The notes under the pieces were generated by a model that did not search any database, was not told the origin of the DNA, and saw only the letters and a list, made by a program, of their open reading frames with translations. Positions 54,712-64,000 of a DNA stretch of 64,000 nucleotides are shown piece after piece. Position 1 is the first letter of the stretch. Each line of letters begins with the position of its first letter. Position numbers and translations under genes: made by a program. The stretch lies in NCBI RefSeq assembly GCF_023195515.1, contig NZ_JALPKR020000002.1:3449001-3513000 (forward strand). Reading direction: 5' to 3'. The DNA is from Variovorax sp. S12S4. GTDB taxonomy: Bacteria > Pseudomonadota > Gammaproteobacteria > Burkholderiales > Burkholderiaceae_C.

Positions 54712-56003
54712 CCCTGTTCCCCGTTCGTTCCTGGTGCCGCGCAGGCGGCGCACTCCTGATTGCCGCAGCCTGCCAGGCCGCGCTGGCCGCACCCGACGCG
54801 CGCATCGCCTCGCTGGCGGCCGAGCAGAAGCAGCCGCTGCTCGATTCGCTGTCGCAGCTCGTGGGTATCGAGTCCGGCAGCCGCGATCTTGAGGGCCTGG
54901 AGAAGATCTCCGACCTCATCGCCGGCAAGCTCAAGGCGCTGGGCGGCGAGGTCGAGCTCATCGACACCAGCGCCGAGGCCTACCGCATGGAGGACACGCC
55001 CGAGAAGATGGGCCGCGTGGTGCGGGCGACCTTCAAGGGCACGGGCAAGAAGAAGATCATGCTCATTGCGCACATGGACACGGTCTACACCGTGGGCATG
55101 CTCGGCAAGCAGCCGTTCCGCGTCGAAGGCGACAAGGCCTACGGCCTCGGCATTGCTGACGACAAGCAGGGCGTGGCGGTCATCATCCACACGGTGGCAA
55201 TGCTGCAGGCGCTCAAGTTCAAGGAATACGGCACGCTCACCGTGCTGATCAACGGCGATGAGGAAATCAGTTCGCCGGCGTCGCGCGGGCTCATCACGCG
55301 GCTCGGCGGCGAGCACGACGCGGTGCTGTCGTTCGAGGGCGCCTCGGTCAAGGAAGACAAGCTTTCGCTTGCCACGGCGGGCATTGCCTCGGTCACGCTC
55401 AACGTCGCGGGCAAGGCATCGCATGCGGGCTCAGCGCCCGAGCTGGGCGTGAACGCGCTCTACGAACTCTCGCACCAAGTGCTGCAGATGCGCGACCTGT
55501 CCGACCCGGCAACGGGCCTGAAGATGAACTGGACCATCTCCAAGTCAGGCAGCAACCGCAACGTGATTCCGGCCAGTGCCACCGCGAGCGCCGACGTGCG
55601 CGTGCTGAAGGTGAGCGACTACGACCGCATCGAGCAGCAGGTGCAGGAGCGCGTGAAGAAGCAGCTGATCCCCGAGGCCAAGGTCGAGCTGAAGTTCGAG
55701 CGCCGCCGTCCGCCGCTCGAAGCCACCGACGCCTCGCGCGCGCTGGCCGCGCACGCGCAGCGCATCTACAAGGACGAGATCGGCAAGCCGCTGGGCGCCG
55801 ATGACAAGGCCGCCGGCGGCGGTACCGATGCGGCGTTTGCCGCGCTCAAGACCAAGGCCCCGGTGGTCGAGCGCTTCGGCCTGCAGGGCTTTGGCGCGCA
55901 CTCGGCCGACGCCGAATACGTGCTGATCGATTCCATCGAACCGCGGCTCTATCTTGCGACCCGCATGGTGATGGACCTCTCTCGCAACAAGATCGGCAAC
56001 TGA
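54708..56003 (+). CDS. M20 family metallopeptidase (glutamate carboxypeptidase/CPG2-like)
   Basis: This 431-residue exported enzyme has a signal peptide cut near ALA/AP, then the M20 signature LIAHMDTVY (His122), GIADDKQG (Asp), INGDEEISSPASRG (Glu pair) and the His near the C-terminus (GFGAHSADAEYV). The dimerisation domain is in the middle. CPG2-like members remove C-terminal glutamate from folates or peptides. The start overlaps the LysR stop, and LysR regulator 2 begins three bases after its stop. Together with the racemase and D-amino acid dehydrogenase nearby, it could feed glutamate metabolism. Confidence 0.87.
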   Translation: MTLFPVRSWCRAGGALLIAAACQAALAAPDARIASLAAEQKQPLLDSLSQLVGIESGSRDLEGLEKISDLIAGKLKALGGEVELIDTSAEAYRMEDTPEKMGRVVRATFKGTGKKKIMLIAHMDTVYTVGMLGKQPFRVEGDKAYGLGIADDKQGVAVIIHTVAMLQALKFKEYGTLTVLINGDEEISSPASRGLITRLGGEHDAVLSFEGASVKEDKLSLATAGIASVTLNVAGKASHAGSAPELGVNALYELSHQVLQMRDLSDPATGLKMNWTISKSGSNRNVIPASATASADVRVLKVSDYDRIEQQVQERVKKQLIPEAKVELKFERRRPPLEATDASRALAAHAQRIYKDEIGKPLGADDKAAGGGTDAAFAALKTKAPVVERFGLQGFGAHSADAEYVLIDSIEPRLYLATRMVMDLSRNKIGN

Positions 56004-56006
56004 CCG

Positions 56007-56909
56007 ATGCGGCTGCGCCATATCGAGGTCTTCAACGCCATCATGCTCACGGGCAGCGTGAGCGCGGCGGCGCGGCTCATCAACATTACGCAGCCGGCGG
56101 TGAGCCGCACGCTGCAGCATGCCGAGCTGCAACTGGGCTTTCCGCTGTTCCAGCGCGCCAAGGGCCGGCTCACACCGACCACCGAGGCGCTCACGCTGTA
56201 TCCGCACATCGAGCGGCTGTTCGCGCAACTCGACGAGGTGCAGCGCCTGGCGGCCAACCTGCGTGCGGGCAGCGATACCGGCGAGCTGCGCATCCTGAGC
56301 GTGCTGGCATTGAGCTACGAGGTGCTGCCGCGCGCGCTCAAGGCCTTTCGCGAAAAGCATCCGGGTTATTCGATCACCGTCGAGTCGCTGCATTCGCCGC
56401 AGATCATGTCGGCGCTGCTGCTGCAAGAGGCCGACGTGGGCTTTGTCTTCAGCCCCGCGGTGCACCCCTCGCTCACGCAGGAAACGCTTGCGGACACGCG
56501 CATGGTGTGCATCGCGCCGAAGGGCATGCTTCCGCGCGCACTGGTGCGCAATGGGTCGGTGGCGCTGCATGACCTGGTCGACCGGCCCGTCATCGGGCTG
56601 GACAGCCGAGACCCGGTGGGCACCAGCCTGAGCCAGGCCTGCCGCCAGGCCGGCGTGGGCTTTCAGCAGGCGGTGGTCACGGTGCAGACCTATCACGCCG
56701 CGCTGTCGATGGCCCACCACGGGCTGGGCGTGGCGCTGGTCGATGGCTGCACGGCGCGCTCGGCCGACGGCACCAAGGTCGACGTGCTGGCGCTGGAGCC
56801 GCACATTCCGGTGCCGGTGCGCGCATTGCGGTTTGCGGGAAAGCCCGATTCAGTGGCGGTACGCGGCATTACCCGCTGCATGCGCGAGGCGATAGAGCAG
56901 GCGGCCTGA
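56007..56909 (+). CDS. LysR family transcriptional regulator 2
   Basis: This 300-residue LTTR has DNA-binding domain MRLRHIEVFNAIMLTGSVSAAARLINITQPAVSRTL and the usual effector domain with LSVLALSYEVLPRALKAFREKHPG. It is three bases downstream of the M20 peptidase gene and convergent with the D-amino acid dehydrogenase. An inverted repeat of LTTR type lies at 58278-58296 between that gene and the binding-protein gene and could be its target; this is a guess from position. Confidence 0.88.
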   Translation: MRLRHIEVFNAIMLTGSVSAAARLINITQPAVSRTLQHAELQLGFPLFQRAKGRLTPTTEALTLYPHIERLFAQLDEVQRLAANLRAGSDTGELRILSVLALSYEVLPRALKAFREKHPGYSITVESLHSPQIMSALLLQEADVGFVFSPAVHPSLTQETLADTRMVCIAPKGMLPRALVRNGSVALHDLVDRPVIGLDSRDPVGTSLSQACRQAGVGFQQAVVTVQTYHAALSMAHHGLGVALVDGCTARSADGTKVDVLALEPHIPVPVRALRFAGKPDSVAVRGITRCMREAIEQAA

Positions 56910-56924
56910 ACCTCGTGGCGTGGC

Positions 56925-58145
56925 TCAGGCTGCGGCGGGCTCCAGCGCATCGGCAATCCGCCGCGCGGAGCCGAAAGCCAGCGTGAAGCCCAGCGCGCCG
57001 TGCCCGGTGTTGAACAGCATGTTCGCCGGCGCGCTCGGCAGCCGCCCGATGATCGGCAGGCCTTTCGGCGTGGCCGGGCGCATGCCCGTCCACGGATGCA
57101 GTTCTTCGAGCGGGCTCGCATGCGGGAACACGGCGCGTGTCGCGGCCGCCAGCGTTTCGATGCGCGTCGCCGGAATGCTCGCGTCGTGCCCCACGAGTTC
57201 CGCCATGCCCGCCACGCGCAGCCGTGAGCCGATGCGCGCGAACACCACCTTGCGCGCGCTGTCGGTCACGTTCACGCTGGGCGCTGCGCCGGGCGAAGGA
57301 TCGACATCGACCGTGATGCTGTAGCCCTTGAGCGGGTACACCGGCAGGTAGGCGCCCAGCGCGCGCCCGAGCTTGTGCGAGGCCGATCCCAGTGCCATGA
57401 CGAAGGCGTCGGCCTCCACGTCGCCATCGCTCGTTTTCACGGCGGCCACGCGGCCTCCGCTGCGCGCGAAGCCGTGCACGTCGGCGCCGAGCAGAAAGCG
57501 CACGCCGCGCCCGCTGAGCACGCGCATCAGTTCGGCGCAAACCTTCAGGCAATCGGCCGCGCACTCGCTGGGCGTGTAGACGGCCCCGGCCATCTGGCCG
57601 CGATAGCCGGCGAGCGCGGGCTCGATGGCGGCGCATTCGTCGGGCGACACGATGCGCTGCTCGCTGCCCATGGCGCGCTGCAATTCGAGCTGCGCGCGTG
57701 CGCCTTCGAGCGATTCGGGGCTGGCATAGAGCACCAGCTTGCCGGTGGCGGAAAAATCGCAATCGGGCGCAACGTCGGCCTGCATGGCCTCGAACCCGCT
57801 GCGGCTCAGCGCGGCCAACGCCAACAGCTGCGCCGTGGTGTCGCGCGAGGTCTGCGCATTGCAGGCCGCAAGAAAGGCCAGGCCCCAGCGCCACTGCAGC
57901 GGATCGAGTTGCGGGCGCAGCTTGAGCGGGGAGGAGGGCGAGAGCAGCAGCTTGGGCAGCTGCTTCCAGATCGACGGATCGGCCAGCGGCTGCACGTACG
58001 AGTAGCTGAGCTGCGCGCCGTTGCCGCCGCTCGCGCCCGCACCAGGGGCCGCGCGGTCGATCACCGTGACTTGATGGCCCAGGCGTTCGAGTTGCCAGGC
58101 GGTGGCCAGGCCCACGATGCCGGCGCCGAGCACACACACATGCAT
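56925..58145 (-). CDS. dadA: D-amino acid dehydrogenase (small subunit, DadA-like)
   Basis: This 406-residue FAD enzyme has the Rossmann motif VCVLGAGIVGLATAWQLERLGHQVTVIDR (in pieces ~3-31) and the DAO-family C-terminal segment NTGHGALGFTLAFGSARRIAD. It oxidises D-amino acids to 2-oxo acids with quinone or a chain as acceptor. The start is ATG 58145; longer in-frame openings to 58253 are not family-like. It is divergent from the GltI-type binding protein gene and convergent with LysR regulator 2. Confidence 0.88.
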   Translation of the reverse strand: MHVCVLGAGIVGLATAWQLERLGHQVTVIDRAAPGAGASGGNGAQLSYSYVQPLADPSIWKQLPKLLLSPSSPLKLRPQLDPLQWRWGLAFLAACNAQTSRDTTAQLLALAALSRSGFEAMQADVAPDCDFSATGKLVLYASPESLEGARAQLELQRAMGSEQRIVSPDECAAIEPALAGYRGQMAGAVYTPSECAADCLKVCAELMRVLSGRGVRFLLGADVHGFARSGGRVAAVKTSDGDVEADAFVMALGSASHKLGRALGAYLPVYPLKGYSITVDVDPSPGAAPSVNVTDSARKVVFARIGSRLRVAGMAELVGHDASIPATRIETLAAATRAVFPHASPLEELHPWTGMRPATPKGLPIIGRLPSAPANMLFNTGHGALGFTLAFGSARRIADALEPAAA

Positions 58146-58277
58146 GGGGCAACTTTCCAAAGAAGGGAGCAAAGAGAGGGGAGTGCTGAATGTAGGCGCG
58201 CGCACGCCAGCCCGGAAATGCCAAAAGCGCGGTAGCCCATAGCCAAAGCGCATGCCTTGGTGCCCGCTCTTCCTAAC

Positions 58278-58296
58278 CCATAACCTTTGGGTATGG
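58278..58296. promoter_or_regulatory. LysR-type inverted repeat between dadA and the binding-protein gene
   Basis: CCATAACC TTT GGGTATGG is a near-perfect dyad whose core, ATAACCTTTGGGTAT, has the T-N11-A form of LysR boxes. It is located in the 233-base divergent gap, 83 bases before the binding-protein start. Confidence 0.4.
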
Positions 58297-58378
58297 CCTA
58301 GGGTTCATTTGGAATTGTCGCCATGTGTCACTCCTTCTTACACTGGCCGCTCTGTTCAACCAACTGAAGAAGGCTCGC

Positions 58379-59266
58379 ATGAAACTCTCCGCATTGATGG
58401 CCGCTGCTGCCGTGGTGCTGCTTACCGCCACCGGCGTCCAGGCCGCCGACACGCTGGCCAAGATCGCCGAGTCCGGCAAGATCACGCTCGCCTACCGCGA
58501 GTCGTCGGTGCCCTTCAGCTACCTGGACGGCCCCAACAAGCCGATCGGTTTCTCGGTCGAACTTTCCAACGCCGTGGTCGAGGCGGTGAAGAAAAAGCTC
58601 AACAAGCCCAACCTGCAGGTACAGCTGATGCCAGTGACCTCGCAGAACCGCATTCCGCTGATCACCAACGGCACGGTGGACCTGGAGTGCGGCTCCACCA
58701 CCAACAACACCGCGCGCGGCAAGGACGTGGCCTTTGCCGTCAATCACTTCTATACCGGCACGCGCCTGTTGACCAAGAAGTCTTCCAAGATCAAGGACTA
58801 CGCCGACCTGGCCAAGAAGACGGTGGCCAGCACCACCGGCACCACCAACGCGCTGGTCATGCGCAAGTACAACACCGAGAAGAACCTCGACATGGACATC
58901 GTGCTTGGCAAGGACCACGCCGACGCCTTCCTGCTGGTGGAAAGCGACCGCGCCGTGGCGTTTGCCATGGACGACATCCTGCTGTTCGGCCTGATTGCCA
59001 ACGCCAAGAACCCGGCCGACTACGAAGTGGTGGGCGAGGCGCTGCAGGTCGAGCCCTATGCCTGCATGCTGCCCAAGGACGACCCGGCCTTCAAGAAGCT
59101 GGTGGACGACACCTTCATCGGCATGATGAAGAGCGGCGAGTTCGAGAAGCTCTATACCAAGTGGTTCATGTCGCCGATCCCGCCGAAGAACGTGCCGCTG
59201 AATCTGCCCATGAGCCAGCAACTCAAGGACAACCTCAAGACGCCGTCCGACAAACCGGCGACCTGA
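58379..59266 (+). CDS. Glutamate/aspartate-type ABC transporter substrate-binding protein
   Basis: This 295-residue periplasmic binding protein of the GltI family has a signal peptide cut near VQA/AD, then DTLAKIAESGKITLAYRESSVPFSYLDG. It contains VDLECGSTTNNTARGKDVAFAV, which binds the ligand carboxylates, and VDDTFIGMMKSGEFEKLYTKWF near the end. ATG 58379 was chosen. There are no permease or ATPase genes beside it, so it is an orphan that must share a transporter encoded elsewhere. Its partners in location are an Asp/Glu racemase and a D-amino acid dehydrogenase. Confidence 0.9.
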   Translation: MKLSALMAAAAVVLLTATGVQAADTLAKIAESGKITLAYRESSVPFSYLDGPNKPIGFSVELSNAVVEAVKKKLNKPNLQVQLMPVTSQNRIPLITNGTVDLECGSTTNNTARGKDVAFAVNHFYTGTRLLTKKSSKIKDYADLAKKTVASTTGTTNALVMRKYNTEKNLDMDIVLGKDHADAFLLVESDRAVAFAMDDILLFGLIANAKNPADYEVVGEALQVEPYACMLPKDDPAFKKLVDDTFIGMMKSGEFEKLYTKWFMSPIPPKNVPLNLPMSQQLKDNLKTPSDKPAT

Positions 59267-59284
59267 CGCGATTGGACGTACGCA

Positions 59285-60022
59285 ATGGCTTCGACGAACG
59301 TAGTGGGCATTCTGGGCGGCATGGGCCCTGCGGCGGGGGCGGACTTCGTCCGGCTCTTCGTGCAGGCCTGCGCCCAGCAGATGCGCGCGCGCGGGGAGCC
59401 GGTGCGGGACCAGTCCTTCCCGGAGCACTGGCTGGCGCAGGTGCCGGTGCCTGACCGAACCGACGCGCTGGGTTCGGCGGAGACCGGCGCGCACCAGCCG
59501 CTCGAGCCGATGCTGCAGGCACTGGGGCGGCTGGCCGCGCTGGGCAGCAGGGCCGTGGCCATTGCCTGCAACACCGCGCATGCCTGGCATTCGCGGCTGC
59601 AGGAACGTTTTCCGCAAGTGGAACTGCTGCACATGGCGCGCGAGGTGGCGCAGCATCTTGCCGCGCAAGGGGCAGGCAATGTGGCGCTGATGGCCACCGA
59701 GGGCACCTACCGCGTGCGCCTCTATGAACATGCGCTGGCCGAAGCGGGGCTCGATTGCCTTGTGCCGCTGCAGGAAGAACGCCGCATCATCACGCGCGGC
59801 ATCTTCGACGGCGTGAAGGCCGGAAACATGCGGCTGGCCGAAGAGTGTTTTTCGCAGGTGGCGCTGCGGCTCGCGGAACGCCACGGGCCGGTCACCATCA
59901 TCATGGGCTGCACCGAGGTGCCGCTCGGCCTGCAGGGCTCGGCTGCGGTCGCCGGACTGAACCTGGTCGATCCGGCGCAGGTGCTGGCTGCCGCATTGGC
60001 GCGCCGCGCCTATCGCGACTGA
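59285..60022 (+). CDS. Aspartate/glutamate racemase family protein
   Basis: This 245-residue racemase has the two catalytic cysteines Cys95 (ACNTAHAW) and Cys209 (MGCTEVPL) and the N-terminal GILGGMGPAAGADF, all as in the Asp/Glu/hydantoin racemase family. It would interconvert L- and D-aspartate or glutamate. It lies 18 bases after the binding-protein gene and is probably cotranscribed, which supports uptake and inversion of acidic amino acids, with the D-form oxidised by the DadA-like enzyme. Confidence 0.88.
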   Translation: MASTNVVGILGGMGPAAGADFVRLFVQACAQQMRARGEPVRDQSFPEHWLAQVPVPDRTDALGSAETGAHQPLEPMLQALGRLAALGSRAVAIACNTAHAWHSRLQERFPQVELLHMAREVAQHLAAQGAGNVALMATEGTYRVRLYEHALAEAGLDCLVPLQEERRIITRGIFDGVKAGNMRLAEECFSQVALRLAERHGPVTIIMGCTEVPLGLQGSAAVAGLNLVDPAQVLAAALARRAYRD

Positions 60023-60153
60023 AGACTTTAGGCCGCACTGCAATCCTGTTGACATCCGGGCCATTCGGATACGGACCGCGCTGAATTCGCCTACATTGCG
60101 GCGTGCGTTTTCACGCATGCCCCTTGTCCGACGATTCAACTGGAGCCCTTCCC

Positions 60154-61053
60154 ATGTCCCTTCGCGACGACAGCCGTTCCGATTTCGACTCGCTTCGCCC
60201 CGGCGAGAGCACAGAGCAGGGCGCCACGCGCCGCACCGCACTCAAGGCCGCCATTGGCGTGGGCTATGCGGCCGCCGTGATGCCGGTCATGGCACAGACG
60301 GCCATCAGCACCTCGGCCGAGGGCCTGAAGGCCGGGCCGATCAAGTACACCGTCAACGGCTTCGAGGTGCCCGCCTACGCGGCCGCGCCGGCCGGCAAGA
60401 CGGGCCTGCCCGTGATCCTGGTGATCCAGGAGATCTTCGGCGTGCACGAATACATTGCCGACACCTGCCGCCGCTTTGCCCAACTCGGCTACCTGGCCAT
60501 TGCGCCCGAGCTCTATGCGCGCCAGGGCGATCCGCGCGGCTACACCGACATTCCCAAGCTGCAGGCCGACATCGTGACCAAGGTGCCCGATGCGCAGGTC
60601 ATGGCCGACCTGGACGGCGCGCTCGCGTATGCCGCGGCCAACGGCGGCAATGTTGCCAAGGCCGGCATCACCGGCTTCTGCTGGGGCGGCCGCATCGTGT
60701 GGCTCTATGCCGCCACCGGCAAGGTCAAGGCCGGCGTAGCCTGGTACGGCCGCCTCGTCGGCCAGCCGAGCGAATTGACGCCAAGGCACCCCGTCGATGT
60801 GGCGGCCAGCCTGCAGGCGCCGGTGCTCGGCTTGTACGGCGGAAAAGACCAGGGCATCCCGCTTGACACGGTTGATAAGATGAAAGCAGCGTTGGCAAAT
60901 GGAACCCCGGCTGCCAAGGCTTCGAGCTTCGTCGTGTATCCCGAAGCAGGCCACGCGTTCCATGCCGACTACCGCCCGAGCTATGTAAAGAGCGCGGCCG
61001 ATGACGGATGGCAGCGAGCCACGGCCTGGTTCAAAGCCAATGGCGTCGTCTGA
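60154..61053 (+). CDS. Dienelactone hydrolase family protein, exported
   Basis: This 299-residue alpha/beta hydrolase of the DLH family has nucleophile Cys176 (GFCWGGR), an acid in GGKDQGIP and His267 (EAGHAFHADYR). The N-terminus has a twin-arginine-like motif (TRRTALKAAIG, ~28-38) and a hydrophobic stretch ending VMAQTA, so it is probably exported, possibly by Tat. GGAG stands nine bases before ATG 60154. DLH enzymes open lactones such as dienelactone in aromatic degradation; the exported form is less common. It ends before a strong terminator. Confidence 0.86.
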   Translation: MSLRDDSRSDFDSLRPGESTEQGATRRTALKAAIGVGYAAAVMPVMAQTAISTSAEGLKAGPIKYTVNGFEVPAYAAAPAGKTGLPVILVIQEIFGVHEYIADTCRRFAQLGYLAIAPELYARQGDPRGYTDIPKLQADIVTKVPDAQVMADLDGALAYAAANGGNVAKAGITGFCWGGRIVWLYAATGKVKAGVAWYGRLVGQPSELTPRHPVDVAASLQAPVLGLYGGKDQGIPLDTVDKMKAALANGTPAAKASSFVVYPEAGHAFHADYRPSYVKSAADDGWQRATAWFKANGVV

Positions 61054-61079
61054 CGGCGGCCTGTAGCCACTCACCGCCG

Positions 61080-61111
61080 AAGGCCGTCCACGTGACGGCC
61101 TTTCTCTTTTT
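61080..61111 (+). terminator. Intrinsic terminator after the dienelactone hydrolase gene
   Basis: AAGGCCGTC and GACGGCCTT form a 9-bp stem with a five-base loop, followed by TCTCTTTTT, about 27 bases after the stop. Confidence 0.85.
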
Positions 61112-61158
61112 ATGAACGTTGTCGGGCATCGGTGCCCATCGAGATTGCGCAAGCAGCT

Positions 61159-62118
61159 ATGAATTTGATAGTGATCATCGCGGCGACCCTGGTTGCCGGC
61201 ATCGGAAGCGTGTGGCTCGCGGCCTTGCTCTTGCGCGTGGGCGTGCGCAGCGGCTCGGGCGGAGTGAATTCGCAGCACCTGCTGAGCCTGGCTGCGGGGG
61301 CGCTGCTTGCCACCGCGTTCATGCACCTGTTGCCCGAGGCCTTCGAAAGCCGCATTCAGCCCGCGCTGCTGTTCGGCGTGCTGCTGTTCGGCCTGGTGTT
61401 CTTCTTTCTGCTCGACAAAGCCGAGCTCTGGCACCACGGGCACGAGCATCACCATGGCAGCCCCGCGCCGGGGCCGATCGGCGCAGGGCACCAAACGAAT
61501 CACTCCGCGCACGATCATGCGCACGGCCACCCCCACGACCATGACCATTCGCACAGCCACGCGCCTCGCGCGGGCGGCGGCTGGGCCGTGCTCACCGGCG
61601 ACAGCGTGCACTGCTTCGGCGACGGCATCCTGATTGCATCGGCCTTCATCGCGGACATCCGCCTTGGCCTGGTGGCCGCCATTGCGGTGCTCGCGCACGA
61701 GGTGCCGCACCACATCGGCGACCTTGTTGTGCTGCGCCAGAGTTCGGCCAACCAGCGCGCGGCGCTGATCAAGGTGTCGCTCGCCGGCACCATGACCATG
61801 CTGGGCGGCATCGTCGGATGGTGGCTGGTCGACCAGCTGCACGGCTGGTTGCCTTACTTCCTGGTGCTGGCCAGCAGCAGCTTCGTCTACGTGGCGCTGG
61901 CCGACCTGATTCCACAATTGCAGAAGCGTTTGCCGGCGCGGCAGACCGCGGCGCAGATCGTGTGGCTGGTGGTGGGCATCGCACTCGTCACGCTCGTGAG
62001 CCGGCTTGCGCACGGCGAGCACGACCATGGCCATTCGGAACACGGTCACGCCGAGCACGGCCACTCGGAGCACGGCCATTCTCACGAAGGCGAAGGAGCC
62101 CCGGCGCACAAGGACTGA
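61159..62118 (+). CDS. ZIP family metal transporter with His-rich loop and tail
   Basis: This 319-residue protein has eight or so membrane helices of the ZIP family. These include the helix IV/V metal site (VLTGDSVHCFGDGILIASAF and AVLAHEVPHHIGDLVVL), with the conserved HN/D and HEVPHxxGD motifs. A cytoplasmic loop (~93-145) is packed with histidine (HHGHEHHHG, HDHAHGHPHDHDHSHSH), and the tail repeats GHSEHGHAEHGHSEHGHSHEG. It likely moves zinc or another divalent metal into the cytoplasm. ATG 61159 opens the first helix directly; a GTG at 61132 is an alternative. Confidence 0.88.
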   Translation: MNLIVIIAATLVAGIGSVWLAALLLRVGVRSGSGGVNSQHLLSLAAGALLATAFMHLLPEAFESRIQPALLFGVLLFGLVFFFLLDKAELWHHGHEHHHGSPAPGPIGAGHQTNHSAHDHAHGHPHDHDHSHSHAPRAGGGWAVLTGDSVHCFGDGILIASAFIADIRLGLVAAIAVLAHEVPHHIGDLVVLRQSSANQRAALIKVSLAGTMTMLGGIVGWWLVDQLHGWLPYFLVLASSSFVYVALADLIPQLQKRLPARQTAAQIVWLVVGIALVTLVSRLAHGEHDHGHSEHGHAEHGHSEHGHSHEGEGAPAHKD

Positions 62119-62251
62119 CCTACAGCGCCGGCTTGATGGATACGTTCCGAAACCGACGCTGTTCCGGGGAATTGACGCACGGCACCTGAAAGAGGTGCAA
62201 CATTGGGGGTCTGACGAATGTCTCGCTCATCCCATCGCCGAGGAACCGATC

Positions 62252-62467
62252 ATGAACAACGTCGACGCCAAGAAGCGCCCCGCTCCGCCATCGCCCGAAG
62301 ATGACGACGACGATTCGCCTGTCGACGACTTCGAGGAATCGGAATCGGAAGCCGCGGACGACCTGTCGGATGCAACCGGCATCGACCTGACCGATGCCAG
62401 CGAACTCGACGCCGACAACGTGCCGGCGGACGAAGAGTTTGCCCGCGTGATGAACGCGCCCGACTAA
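62252..62467 (+). CDS. Small, highly acidic hypothetical protein
   Basis: This 71-residue protein contains KKRPAPPSPEDDDDDSPVDDFEESESEAADDLSD and then Asp-rich sequence to the end (ADEEFARVMNAPD). It has no hydrophobic segment and is probably disordered. GAGGAACC stands before ATG 62252. It is convergent with the FAD oxidoreductase gene (25-base gap). No family recognised. Confidence 0.6.
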   Translation: MNNVDAKKRPAPPSPEDDDDDSPVDDFEESESEAADDLSDATGIDLTDASELDADNVPADEEFARVMNAPD

Positions 62468-62492
62468 GCCGCTTTCGACGAGCTCTCTCGAG

Positions 62493-64000
<1,508 letters not shown>

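Overview
The window is chromosomal DNA from a high-GC betaproteobacterium, most likely Comamonadaceae and close to Variovorax. The placement rests on recognised gene content and neighbourhoods (BPSS1780-type membrane gene, thrB and a DUF2782 gene divergent from polA), on a short palindromic repeat of a type common in Comamonadaceae, and on the wealth of Liv-type transporters and LysR/MarR regulators. No database search was possible, so the genus is an inference.

Region 1 (1-16988) is a catabolic gene block, all on the + strand and tightly packed. It holds two acyl-CoA ligases, a thiolase-fold protein lacking the thiolase catalytic residues, a zinc-ribbon/OB (DUF35) protein fused to a degenerate SDR, a cyclase-family metal hydrolase, two more SDRs, a two-subunit Rieske dioxygenase, a thioesterase and a MarR regulator. 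It also encodes a branched-chain-type ABC importer (LivH, fused LivM-LivG, LivF) with three paralogous binding proteins. Together these suggest uptake, CoA activation, ring hydroxylation and chain shortening of an aromatic or alicyclic acid, possibly with a retro-aldol step.

Region 2 (17.0-22.8 kb) is mixed: a small HTH gene with a probable frame break, small hypothetical genes, a GAD-like/DUF1851-type protein, a periplasmic glycerophosphodiester phosphodiesterase, tRNA-Lys(CUU) with promoter and terminator, and an SDR lacking the catalytic serine.

Region 3 (22.9-36.5 kb) is a complete-looking Tad/Flp pilus locus: a 48-residue prepilin-like protein, CpaA, CpaB, CpaC, a lipoprotein, three tandem Flp pilins, TadG, two TadE-like pseudopilins, TadZ, TadA, TadB and TadC. 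It is followed convergently by a LuxR-type response regulator and its membrane histidine kinase, whose upstream region is strikingly AT-rich.

Region 4 (36.8-53.7 kb) is mostly housekeeping: tRNA-Ala(CGC), an alpha/beta hydrolase, GMP reductase, a UvrD-type helicase, a DUF2339/DUF3999 membrane pair, a BPSS1780-type membrane gene, homoserine kinase, a DUF2782 protein, DNA polymerase I and a frame-broken MFS transporter.

Region 5 (53.7-64.0 kb) looks like acidic/D-amino-acid metabolism (M20 carboxypeptidase, D-amino acid dehydrogenase, GltI-type binding protein, Asp/Glu racemase, two LysR regulators). It is followed by a dienelactone hydrolase, a His-rich ZIP transporter, a small acidic protein, and a FAD oxidoreductase divergent from an XRE regulator across a gap holding three matching operator-like palindromes.

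At least four genes carry probable single-base frame breaks, most in homopolymer or GC-repeat tracts. Assembly indels are as likely as real mutations.
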